Part shown: positions 47,216-57,158 of the stretch, piece by piece
How positions within the stretch are numbered: the first letter of the stretch is position 1
How the letters are laid out: each line of letters begins with the position of its first letter
Notes under the pieces: model-generated
Seen by the model: the letters and a program-made list of their open reading frames with translations, nothing else
What the model was told of the DNA's origin: nothing
Database searches by the model: none
Assembly: GCF_002837185.1 (NCBI RefSeq)
Contig: NZ_KZ477991.1
Coordinates: 186,001-250,000, forward strand
Direction: 5' to 3'
Source: Pseudomonas fluorescens
Lineage (GTDB): Bacteria; Pseudomonadota; Gammaproteobacteria; Pseudomonadales; Pseudomonadaceae
DNA: 64,000 nt
Position numbers and translations under genes: made by a program

Positions 47216-48561
47216 TGGAGTGCCTCAGCCAGCTTGCCGTGCAAGCCGCCAAAGCCACCATTGCTCATGATCACCACGTGGGTGCCCGGCTTGGCCAGGT
47301 GTTTGACGTGCTCGATGATGCCCTCCAATGAGTCACATACTGTCGAGGGCACGCTGCACAGCGCGGCGATGGCCGGCAGGTCCCAGCCGAGGTTGGCGGG
47401 CGCGTACCAAATCACTTGGTCGGCGTCATTCACGCTTTCGGGCAGGCCATCGCGGTGCGCCCCCAGCTTCATGGAATTGGAGCGCGGCTCGACGATCGCA
47501 ATGATCTGCGCATCACCCACGCGTTTGCGCAGGCCATCCAACGTGGTGGCAATCGCCGTGGGGTGGTGGGCAAAGTCGTCGTAGATAGTAATACCCTTCA
47601 CGTCGGCAACCTTTTCCATCCGCCGCTTCACGCTCTTGAACGCGCTCAATGCGGCGACGCCCACGGCGGGCGTCACGCCCACATGTCGCGCAGCCGCCAG
47701 GGTCACCAAGGCATTGGCGACGTTATGCTGGCCGGTCATGCCCCAATCGACGATGCCTTGAGCTTCGCCTTCGAACAGTACCTCAAATCGGGAACCGTCT
47801 TCGCTGAGCAACTTGACCTGCCACTGTCCGCCTGCGCCGGTGGTTTGAACCGGGGTCCAGCAGCCCATGTCGATCACACGCTGCAACGCCGGCTCGGTCG
47901 TCGGATGGATCACCAGGCCCTCGCTTGGGATGGTACGCACCAGGTGATGGAATTGCCGCTCGATGGCCGGCAGATCGGGAAAGATGTCAGCGTGATCGAA
48001 TTCCAGGTTGTTCAGGATCGCCGTGCGTGGGCGGTAGTGGACGAACTTGGAACGCTTGTCGAAAAAGGCGCTGTCGTATTCATCGGCCTCAATCACGAAA
48101 AACGGCGTATCCCCCAGACGCGCCGACACCGAGAAATTCTGCGGAACGCCGCCGATCAGAAAGCCCGGGCTCATACCTGCGTGCTCCAGCACCCAGGCCA
48201 GCATGCTGCTGGTGGTGGTCTTGCCGTGGGTGCCGGCGACGGCCAATACCCATCGCCCCTGCAGCACGTGATCAGCCAGCCACTGGGGACCTGAAACGTA
48301 AGGCAAGCCTTTATTCAGCACGTATTCGACCGCCGGGTTGCCGCGCGACATCGCATTGCCAATCACCACCAGGTCCGGCACCGGGTTGAATTGCGAAGGA
48401 TCGTAACCTTGGGTCAGTTCAATCCCTTGCGCCTGCAGTTGCGTGCTCATCGGTGGATAAACATTGGCATCGGAGCCCGTCACGTGATGGCCCAGCTCTT
48501 TGGCCAGAACCGCCATCGAACCCATGAACGTGCCGCAGATACCCAGAATATGAATGTGCAT
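47212..48561 (-). CDS. mpl: UDP-MurNAc:L-Ala-gamma-D-Glu-meso-DAP ligase Mpl
   Basis: 449 residues of the Mur ligase family. It attaches recycled murein tripeptide to UDP-MurNAc. The ATP motif is '[19 protein letters not shown]'; N-terminal '[20 protein letters not shown]' and '[17 protein letters not shown]' are Mpl-specific, and the C-terminal domain has '[20 protein letters not shown]'. The ATG at 48561 gives the canonical MHIHILG start. It works downstream of LdcA, also in this window, in the recycling route. Confidence 0.96.
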   Translation of the reverse strand: MHIHILGICGTFMGSMAVLAKELGHHVTGSDANVYPPMSTQLQAQGIELTQGYDPSQFNPVPDLVVIGNAMSRGNPAVEYVLNKGLPYVSGPQWLADHVLQGRWVLAVAGTHGKTTTSSMLAWVLEHAGMSPGFLIGGVPQNFSVSARLGDTPFFVIEADEYDSAFFDKRSKFVHYRPRTAILNNLEFDHADIFPDLPAIERQFHHLVRTIPSEGLVIHPTTEPALQRVIDMGCWTPVQTTGAGGQWQVKLLSEDGSRFEVLFEGEAQGIVDWGMTGQHNVANALVTLAAARHVGVTPAVGVAALSAFKSVKRRMEKVADVKGITIYDDFAHHPTAIATTLDGLRKRVGDAQIIAIVEPRSNSMKLGAHRDGLPESVNDADQVIWYAPANLGWDLPAIAALCSVPSTVCDSLEGIIEHVKHLAKPGTHVVIMSNGGFGGLHGKLAEALQ

Positions 48562-48633
48562 AGTTGACCTCGTAAACATCGAGGCAGGTTAGCGTAGGGT
48601 GGGAAAGTTCGCACGCTTTAGCTGAGGGCGAAA

Positions 48634-48691
48634 CGCCCGTCGCTGGGATACGACGGGCGCGTAGGCAGGGTTGACGCGGCGCCAACCCTGC
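48634..48691 (-). terminator. Two tandem perfect hairpins
   Basis: Stem 1: CGCCCGTCG (48634-48642) with CGACGGGCG (48651-48659). Stem 2: GCAGGGTTG (48665-48673) with CAACCCTGC (48683-48691). They lie just after the stop of the 357-residue gene on the minus strand and upstream of mpl, and probably insulate the two. T runs are poor. Confidence 0.55.
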
Positions 48692-48695
48692 AAGG

Positions 48696-49769
48696 CTATT
48701 GGATGGCCACCAGCCGCTGCGAAGCGTTCCCAATCGGCGAAACCGGCGTATCGGACTTGGGCGCGGGTGTGATGCTAATGGCCCCCAGCAACGCTGAAAG
48801 AGCTGCCATCCGGCTCTCCAAATCGATCACACGCGCCTTGATGGCGTCTTTTTCAGGCCCCGTGGACGCCGGCTGAAAATCAATGTTCTGGACCTTGGCC
48901 TCTTTACCCAGCTCCCGCTCGACATAGCCAATCATGGCCTCCAGCGAGTCAAGGCGCTCCTCTCTGGTTTGCATCATCCAGTTCAGGTTCGGCTCGACAA
49001 GCTGCTCTCCACGCAGTTTCGACAAGGTATTGACCAACAGAAAAGTAGTGTTTTGCGCGTAATCGACGAGCCGCCCTTCTTCGATGCTTTCTGGTGTCAC
49101 GGGTGCAGGCGGCGGATTGATCAGCGGCTTGAGCGCTTCGTTGACACTCCCGACCACGACCAGGCCGATCGACGTCACAGGTACGCTGATCGCCGTCGTG
49201 ATCGCTGCGGTCTTGAGCAGGGTCGTGTTAGTCGGCGGCAGCGCGGTCTCCTTCGCCTTGACCGCCGTCTTGGCATTCTCTTCAAGGGTTCGCGCCGAAA
49301 AAGGTTCGACATCCTGCCCATTGACGCGGCCCGGACTGGGCTGACCGAACAACTGATCGCGGATTTGCACATCCCTCGCGGCTTGCCAGGCTCTTCGCTG
49401 GCTTTCTACATACGCGGCCATTTCGGGCGTTTGCCCGGCGCCTGACGCAGCGTCTCCCGCCTGCCGCGTACCACTGGCGTGACCTGGGCCGTCGAAGCCA
49501 TTGACTCTTGAGTCCACGAACCCTTGATCGAACGTTCGGTGGCCTGTATCCACGCTACTGCGTGTAGTACCTCCGACATTGGGCGCGTCAACCCGTGTCG
49601 GGCTCGGCAAACTCTCTCTGGAACCGCCCCTCAGCAGGCCGCCAATGGCATCGCCTATTCTTGAACACTGTATCGTACGATACGAATTTTTATGATGGAT
49701 ACGGCCCTTGACTACAATCGAAGTGCGGACAGGACGTAACGCCGTTGTTATTGTTGTTGAACGCTTCAT
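48696..49769 (-). CDS. Uncharacterised 357-residue protein, partner of the toxin-like gene
   Basis: No family recognised. Visible parts: a basic, Ser/Thr-rich N-terminus (about 1-75; 'KRSTTITTALRPVRTSIVVK', 'RIGDAIGGLLRGGSRESLPS'), a polar Gly/Ala-rich linker, one hydrophobic segment at about 184-209 ('AAITTAISVPVTSIGLVVVG'), a Pro-rich turn and a C-terminal coiled-coil-like part ('REERLDSLEAMIGYVERELG', 'KARVIDLESRMAALSALLGA'). The ATG at 49769 fits the AAGG site better than the one at 49775. It starts 98 bp after the stop of the 1062-residue gene on the same strand. It could be a second exported protein, a chaperone or an immunity factor. Confidence 0.6.
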   Translation of the reverse strand: MKRSTTITTALRPVRTSIVVKGRIHHKNSYRTIQCSRIGDAIGGLLRGGSRESLPSPTRVDAPNVGGTTRSSVDTGHRTFDQGFVDSRVNGFDGPGHASGTRQAGDAASGAGQTPEMAAYVESQRRAWQAARDVQIRDQLFGQPSPGRVNGQDVEPFSARTLEENAKTAVKAKETALPPTNTTLLKTAAITTAISVPVTSIGLVVVGSVNEALKPLINPPPAPVTPESIEEGRLVDYAQNTTFLLVNTLSKLRGEQLVEPNLNWMMQTREERLDSLEAMIGYVERELGKEAKVQNIDFQPASTGPEKDAIKARVIDLESRMAALSALLGAISITPAPKSDTPVSPIGNASQRLVAIQ

Positions 49770-49867
49770 CGTCATTTACCTTATTCAGGAAACATACAAA
49801 CCATTCACATTCCCTGTCGAATGAATATTAAATAATGAAAATCCGGTTATCTGAACACGTCCGTGTA

Positions 49868-52800
49868 TCAGCGTTGCAATGAACTCACCGCACCAAACTG
49901 TGCCAACTGAACACCAAACGGCGTTTTAGTGACAACGTTATAGGCATACCAGGCACCTTTCTTGAAGACCGCCACGGCAGGTCGCCATACAGTGTCCTCA
50001 GCGGCGTAAAAAAACCCTTTTACAACATCGCCCTCCTTATAGATCTTAGTAACATCGTAACTTCCATAATGCCCTCTCAAACGCGACAAAACATCATGCC
50101 CCTTTTCAGCCAAGAACTTCGCATCCTTATAACCGGCGCGCGCGCCCTTATTTAAGTTCTTCGCAATATCGACTGAGTCGGTATAGCCTACGGACGCACC
50201 AATACCCGCAACGACACCGCTTTTAATTGTATTCAGAACACCTCTGCCCGCTTTGGCGGCTTTGCGCGCGGCATTCGCGCCGGGAATGACAAAGCCGAGA
50301 ATGTCGAACCCGAGATTGAATACCGCCCCGCCTATGTCACCTTTGATAGCGTCTTTGACACCGTCATAAAAAGGCACGAGGCTCAGAAAAAATCCCTTCA
50401 GCTTTTCGTCGTAAGCCCGTCCTTTTTCAATCTCGGTGACGCCCGCCGCCTCCTTCTGCAGGGGTCCGTAGTCCTTGGTGAAATAACCACCCGCTATTTG
50501 TGCGAGCGCACCCGATTTATCAGCAAAGTAGTCACCTTGTTTTTTCCCGTCCGGCGCAGGCGGATCGCGCGTTTTATCCGTGACCCCATATTGCGCGTAG
50601 GTATGCGGTAAACCCGGGATATAACCTTCGCTCTCCCCGCCAAAATAGGCACGATCGTCCAGGTCGATTCGCCCGCCCGGAAAGCCGTCTTCCTTGACGA
50701 TCTTGCCTTCGGCGGGAAAGTAACTGTAGGCGCTGACACTGCCACCAGGCTCCACCACTTTCATCAGCAACCCGTGCCTGCCCTTCAGCGCTTCAAGCTC
50801 CTGCGCAGTAGGCGTTGGAGGCAGGCATTCCCTGGGGGTGAACAACCCTGAGGTACAGGGTCCGTTCTTGATATAGGCGCGAGACACCTCATAAAAACTG
50901 ACGTCCGATTGGCTGATACGTACCCTGTCCGCCATGGGCAGCAGTGACAGCTGATATTTGAACTGGATAGCCCAGGCACTTTCCTGAACCTTGCGATATT
51001 CCTGAAACTTCGCTGTAAACACTTTATTAATGTCAGGTGTCAGTTCAGACAGGCGCGACTTCAAACGCTTATAGGGAAAACGCTGCTCATCCTTGGATAT
51101 CCAATAGTCCGGTTGGATCGGCCCCGTCATGTAAATATCCAACAGCGACATTGGCTTATGTTTGATGGAGGCCTGCTGCATCACCTCAAGCGTCGGGTCC
51201 ACCTGCGCAAATACCCGTTTCAACTCTGCCAGCGCCAATTCCCGGCGCGTCGTCGGCAGTGTCTTCATGGCATTACTCGCCCAGCGAAGTTCTTTTTGCT
51301 GCTTGTTGAGTGCCTGTTGCGCCTGCTCGGCCTGCGCATCCGAATAAGTCTGCGTCGGGCTGGTGTCGATGACACGGTTGGCAATGCCCCAGGCAATGAT
51401 CGGGTCGCGCGCGGCGACGTTCAGTTGATCCTCACCCTCGATGGACACCGGCGGCGTATTACCGAAACCCATCACCTGGCTGAAGGTCATGTTTGCCGCG
51501 GCGCCAGGCACTTGCAGCTCTATGCGCGACACCTCTATACAAAAATTCGTCCAGGTGTGGGAGCCGTATACCAAATTGGGCGGGATGTCTTTGACCAGAA
51601 ACTCAGGGGCTGCCGCCGATAATAAAAGATGGGCGGCGACGGCTGCGCCCTCGTTGCCGACCCTGCCGGCGAGGTGTGCCGTAAAGCGTTTGACGATCGT
51701 TGCCGAAGAAGCGCCTGCATTGTCAGCGCTATACAGGTTGTAGCCCGCCAGGTTGAACCGCGACTTGCCCAAGCCAGGATCGAGTTCCTGGGCCAGGGCT
51801 ACGCCAAGACTTTCAATCGCGCTCGTGGGTGTGTCGATAACCTTGAGCACCTCCTGGATCAACTTACCCAGCCGCTGCGCCTCGGGTGTGCGCAGGAGCT
51901 GGTCAAGGGCAATTGACGGATAATCAGCCATGGCCTTTCTCAGGTTGGCTGGAAGATGATCGATCAACCGACTCAAGAGGCTGCCCGTTCCAGGCACGCT
52001 CGTAGTGCCTGGCGCGATCTGCGCCTTTACGAGCTTTCCCATCTTGCGCAGTGAAGTAGACGACAGGCCCTGACCGATGTGCCTTACGCCACCTGAGTCG
52101 ACGCCCGGCGCCCTGTGCGCCAGGTCGAAGGAGAGTGCCGAGGCCAACGCATGGGCCTGAGCACTGTTGGCGGGCACCTTGTAGCCTTCCAGCTTGAGCA
52201 TCTGGGCAAGGCTCGGCGTTTTGCTCGGCGCTCGCTCAAACAGCGCAGAGCGAGGATCGATGGGCACGTTGATCGGCTCCAGATCAACACGCCCGTCAGC
52301 ATCGTCGACCAAAGCGTTCAATGCGCTCATCAGCCTGTGCCGATTGGCCTCATCGCCCAGCGCCTGCCGATGCGCCGCCAACGCCGCGTCGGAGTGGGTC
52401 GAGAGGGGGCGCTCATGCAGATTGAAGCCGGGATTATCCGTGAACTGTTTGCGGCGAACGCTGGCTTGGTCGCCCTCAAAAAGATCAGGCGCCTTGTAGA
52501 ATTGCGCGACCAGCGTCATCGATACGCCGCCCTGCCCGCTCCCTGGGTATCGCACCGCTTGACCGTGTTCGGGGGCGAATACCTTGCCAAGGGCCAAGAG
52601 CGTGCGGGAAACATCAGACCAGCCTGAATCGTCTGACAGATAAAAGGTTTTGCGCCGGCCGTCTACATAGCCTTTTATTTCCCCGCGTGCGGGAATCAGC
52701 GTCAGATAACGCGTGTCCAGCCCCTGCTTTTTAGCCCAGGCTGAAAACCCTTCGCTTTTAAATGCACTGTCCAGCTGGGCATACCAGAGCGCTACCGTCG

Positions 52801-53056
52801 AGTGGGGCGGGACCTGCATATCAGGTGGCCGGATTGAAGTTCTATAACTGCCGTCGAGCAATAATGCGGCGAATGAGCTGGCAACTTCAGCATCGGCCTC
52901 GGCGCGACGTGTTGAAGGCGTTTTACGTGCTTGAGTTGCAGGGTGGGCATTATCGATCGCGATGGAAACCTTGTGATCTGCATAGACTTCGCCTCGTTCA
53001 GCAAGTGAGCTGAAGGACACTGTGATTGGGGACGCATACGCCGTTGGAATACTCAT
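49868..53056 (-). CDS. Large toxin-like protein (pseudomonad 'dermonecrotic toxin'/DUF6543-like, tentative)
   Basis: 1062 residues with no signal peptide. The first 60 residues are rich in Ser, Ala and Thr. A long alpha-helical body has 'WYAQLDSAFKSEGFSAWAKK', 'DVSRTLLALGKVFAPEHGQA' and 'DNPGFNLHERPLSTHSD'. Hydrophobic segments lie at about 889-928 ('FFLSLVPFYDGVKDAIKGDI', 'GGAVFNLGFDILGFVIPGAN') and 939-957, a layout seen before the end domain of large pseudomonad toxin-like proteins. The C-terminal 60 residues look beta-rich ('AVFKKGAWYAYNVVTKTPFG'). I see no catalytic motif. An AGGGTGG site precedes the ATG. The family call is by resemblance only. AT-rich flanks, and its place between mpl and eatR, suggest acquisition. 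Confidence 0.55.
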   Translation of the reverse strand: MSIPTAYASPITVSFSSLAERGEVYADHKVSIAIDNAHPATQARKTPSTRRAEADAEVASSFAALLLDGSYRTSIRPPDMQVPPHSTVALWYAQLDSAFKSEGFSAWAKKQGLDTRYLTLIPARGEIKGYVDGRRKTFYLSDDSGWSDVSRTLLALGKVFAPEHGQAVRYPGSGQGGVSMTLVAQFYKAPDLFEGDQASVRRKQFTDNPGFNLHERPLSTHSDAALAAHRQALGDEANRHRLMSALNALVDDADGRVDLEPINVPIDPRSALFERAPSKTPSLAQMLKLEGYKVPANSAQAHALASALSFDLAHRAPGVDSGGVRHIGQGLSSTSLRKMGKLVKAQIAPGTTSVPGTGSLLSRLIDHLPANLRKAMADYPSIALDQLLRTPEAQRLGKLIQEVLKVIDTPTSAIESLGVALAQELDPGLGKSRFNLAGYNLYSADNAGASSATIVKRFTAHLAGRVGNEGAAVAAHLLLSAAAPEFLVKDIPPNLVYGSHTWTNFCIEVSRIELQVPGAAANMTFSQVMGFGNTPPVSIEGEDQLNVAARDPIIAWGIANRVIDTSPTQTYSDAQAEQAQQALNKQQKELRWASNAMKTLPTTRRELALAELKRVFAQVDPTLEVMQQASIKHKPMSLLDIYMTGPIQPDYWISKDEQRFPYKRLKSRLSELTPDINKVFTAKFQEYRKVQESAWAIQFKYQLSLLPMADRVRISQSDVSFYEVSRAYIKNGPCTSGLFTPRECLPPTPTAQELEALKGRHGLLMKVVEPGGSVSAYSYFPAEGKIVKEDGFPGGRIDLDDRAYFGGESEGYIPGLPHTYAQYGVTDKTRDPPAPDGKKQGDYFADKSGALAQIAGGYFTKDYGPLQKEAAGVTEIEKGRAYDEKLKGFFLSLVPFYDGVKDAIKGDIGGAVFNLGFDILGFVIPGANAARKAAKAGRGVLNTIKSGVVAGIGASVGYTDSVDIAKNLNKGARAGYKDAKFLAEKGHDVLSRLRGHYGSYDVTKIYKEGDVVKGFFYAAEDTVWRPAVAVFKKGAWYAYNVVTKTPFGVQLAQFGAVSSLQR

Positions 53057-53240
53057 AATCCACCCTGAATACCGTGATCAAGCTGCTAAACAACCGAAGC
53101 TTCAATGTACTCAATGAGTGGGACAAACATTCAAAATAAGCGACATTTAAAATTGACATAATATTACTGAACTCAACAACTTACACACCCCAAACTACTT
53201 ATTAACCAAGGCACCTGTAAAACTTCAAAAAGACTGTAGG

Positions 53241-55160
53241 CTAAACTACCGAACCGCGTGAAATTTCATACTTCCTCAACTTGCGGTACAACGTGTTACG
53301 GCTGACGCCCAAATGCGTTGCCGCATGGCTCATATGCCAGTGCTGTTGCTCCAGAGCAGCCAGCAGGGTTGACCGTTCGGCCTCTTCAAAGGGCGACAGC
53401 GAAGAAACACTTGATTGAGCGTCATGGGTAGGAGCGTGACGAATCATCGGCGGTAAATTCTCCGGACCGACCTTCCCGTCTTCGCACAGCGCGACCAGCG
53501 TGCGCAATACCGTACGCAACTGTCGGACGTTGCCCGGCCAGGCAAACGCCAACAACGCGTCGCGCGCAGCCGGCTCCAGATCTACCGCCTGGTCACCGGC
53601 TTCCTGAGCCAGCAGCAGGTCCAGCAACTGTGATTTGTCACTGCGTTGACGCAACGCCGGCAGCGCAACTTCCAGGCCATTGAGCCGATAATACAAATCC
53701 TCGCGAAAGCCGCCGTCCTTTACCCGGGCCAGCAGATTGCGGTGGGTAGCGCTGATAATTCTGACGTTTACGGCGCGGGGCTCACCACCGATAGGCACCA
53801 CCAGGCGATCTTCCAACACTCTGAGCAGCCGCGTCTGCAAGGCCAGGGGCATGTCGCCGATCTCGTCAAGGAACAGGGTGCCGCCATCGGCTTGCTGCAG
53901 CTTGCCTTGCATGCCTTCTTTGCGTGCGCCGGTAAAACTGCCGCCGCGATAGCCGAACAATTCGCTCTCGATCAGGTTTTCCGGGATGGCGGCGCAATTG
54001 AGGGCAACGAAGGGTTTGTCGGCACGCTGGCTGGCCAGATGTACCGCCTTGGCAAACGCTTCCTTGCCCGAGCCGGTTTCGCCATTAACCAGCAGCGGCA
54101 CGTCACGCTCGAACACCCGCACAGACTGGCTGAAAGCCTGCCGCAGCGCCGGGTCATCCAGGCAGACGCCGGGCAAGCGCGAACGGCCGGGAACAGTCGG
54201 TTTGGCGCTGGGCGCCAGGGCCGGACGCCCCTGCCCGCGTAACGCTGCGAACAACGGGCGGCCATCGCGGGTACGTAGCGGCCAGCCGGCCGTGGCGTTG
54301 GCGCTGGCGCGCCCCAGCAACTGATCCAGGGAACAGTCGAAAACCGCTTCCACCGGCTGACCCAACACACTGCCACGAAGCTGCCCCAACAGGTTCAGTG
54401 CGCTCTGGTTGAGCGCACAGATGCGCCCTTCACCATCAAAGGCCAACAGCCCTTCACTGAACAACCCGACCGACTCCGCCTGCAGGTGAAAGCGCAGCAA
54501 CCAGTGCTGTTCGAAGTGGCGCAAAAAGTAGCAGCTTTCAATCATCTTGGCCGACAGGTTGACCAACGCCATGGTGTGGAACTGACTCTGGCGCGACACG
54601 GCTTCGCGGGCCGACGACACGTCCAGCACCGCCAGCAACTCGCCGTGGGGGTCGAACACCGGGCTCGCCGAACAGGTCAGCCCGGTATGGCGACCGCGAA
54701 AATGCTCGTCACGGTGGATGGTCAGGGATTGGCGCTCGACCAGACAGGTGCCGATGCCATTGGTGCCTTCGCAGGCTTCGCTCCAATCAGCGCCCAACCA
54801 CAGCCCGGCGCGTTCGAAAATCCTGCGCTCGGACGGCGCGGTGACGCAGTTGAGGATCACCCCACGCGCATCGGTGAGCAGCACCGCGTGGCCCGCGCCC
54901 GAGAGCTGCTGGTGCAGGCTGTTCATCTCGGCGCCGGCGATGTGCAAGACCTGGCGCAGGCGTTCGCGGCTTTCCAGCAGGCGGCCATGCTCAAGCACGG
55001 TGGGGGCGACGGTCAGCGCAGGATCGAGGTGGTAGTCCTCCAGGCAACGCAACCAGGAGCGGGCAATGGACGGGTCGCTGCCCGGCCCGTGAGGCGGCTC
55101 TTGCCCACGGGTGACGGTGAGCACCTGCTGGGCATGGCGACTGAAATGATCGTTGTGCAT
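53241..55160 (-). CDS. eatR: Sigma-54-dependent activator of ethanolamine catabolism
   Basis: 639 residues of the AcoR type: an N-terminal GAF-like sensor ('ACEGTNGIGTCLVERQSLTI'), a PAS-like middle ('GLLAFDGEGRICALNQSALN'), an AAA+ domain with Walker A 'GETGSGKEAFAK', sigma-54 loop 'GSFTGA' (usual GAFTGA) and Walker B 'LFLDEIGDMP', and a Fis-type HTH at the end ('MSHAATHLGVSRNTLYRKLR'). It is divergent from exaC, whose promoter is sigma-54 type. Position equals P. aeruginosa PA4021 (EatR), reported to activate the ethanolamine genes. The ATG at 55160 (MHNDHFSRH) is chosen; upstream residues are not conserved in character. Confidence 0.88.
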   Translation of the reverse strand: MHNDHFSRHAQQVLTVTRGQEPPHGPGSDPSIARSWLRCLEDYHLDPALTVAPTVLEHGRLLESRERLRQVLHIAGAEMNSLHQQLSGAGHAVLLTDARGVILNCVTAPSERRIFERAGLWLGADWSEACEGTNGIGTCLVERQSLTIHRDEHFRGRHTGLTCSASPVFDPHGELLAVLDVSSAREAVSRQSQFHTMALVNLSAKMIESCYFLRHFEQHWLLRFHLQAESVGLFSEGLLAFDGEGRICALNQSALNLLGQLRGSVLGQPVEAVFDCSLDQLLGRASANATAGWPLRTRDGRPLFAALRGQGRPALAPSAKPTVPGRSRLPGVCLDDPALRQAFSQSVRVFERDVPLLVNGETGSGKEAFAKAVHLASQRADKPFVALNCAAIPENLIESELFGYRGGSFTGARKEGMQGKLQQADGGTLFLDEIGDMPLALQTRLLRVLEDRLVVPIGGEPRAVNVRIISATHRNLLARVKDGGFREDLYYRLNGLEVALPALRQRSDKSQLLDLLLAQEAGDQAVDLEPAARDALLAFAWPGNVRQLRTVLRTLVALCEDGKVGPENLPPMIRHAPTHDAQSSVSSLSPFEEAERSTLLAALEQQHWHMSHAATHLGVSRNTLYRKLRKYEISRGSVV

Positions 55161-55350
55161 GTTCTTATTATTCTCCCTGCGTGAGAACGCCCAGCATCCC
55201 CCAGGCATCCGGCCATTGCAATCCCGCGCCGACCCATCGGTCACAGGCTGTACCGTTTATGGCACACAGTGTCACCCACCTGTATCGATCCGGCCACAGT
55301 CACGCCTTGTAAACAAAACCAAACCCTTGATTTACCTGGCCCGCACGCAG

Positions 55351-55366
55351 TGGCCCGACCTTTGCT
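55351..55366 (+). promoter_or_regulatory. Sigma-54 (-24/-12) promoter of exaC
   Basis: TGGCCCGACCTTTGCT matches TGGCACG-N4-TTGCW with one change; the -24 GG and -12 GC are separated by exactly 10 bp. Transcription should start near 55376, about 55 bp before the exaC ATG. It faces away from eatR, the matching type of activator. Confidence 0.85.
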
Positions 55367-55430
55367 CTACGCTTTATAACGCGCTTGCCGCGCTGTACTC
55401 CGATAAACATAAAAGCAGGAGATGCCCACC

Positions 55431-56951
<1,521 letters not shown>

Positions 56952-56958
56952 CTAACCT

Positions 56959-57074
56959 CCCCTCCCACATTTAAAATGCACTCAAGTGTGGGAGGGGGCT
57001 TGCCCCCGATTGCAGTGGATCAGCCAACACTGAATTGATTGACACACCGCCATCGGGGGCAAGCCCCCTCTCAC
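56959..57074. repeat. REPIN (group I) plus REP fragment, exaC-eat gap
   Basis: Full REP at 56988-57003 and an inverted copy with one mismatch at 57059-57074; a 10-bp REP fragment (CCCCTCCCAC) precedes them at 56959-56968. It lies inside the ethanolamine unit, between exaC and the permease gene, and could lower readthrough or stabilise exaC mRNA. Confidence 0.88.
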
Positions 57075-57158
57075 AGTTTTAGATCTTCATAAGCACTTGC
57101 GATGCGCATTCGGCACACAGAGGCCGAGTTAAAACAATAAGAATGGAAGGTACTTCCC

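Noticed and set aside
53057..53240. Hrp-box promoter for type III secretion before the toxin-like gene
   Set aside because: No GGAACC-N15/16-CCAC pattern is present on the proper strand, so type III control is not supported.
48600..53240. Integrative element or prophage carrying the toxin-like pair
   Set aside because: No integrase, transposase, tRNA gene or flanking direct repeat was seen; only AT-rich gaps suggest transfer.
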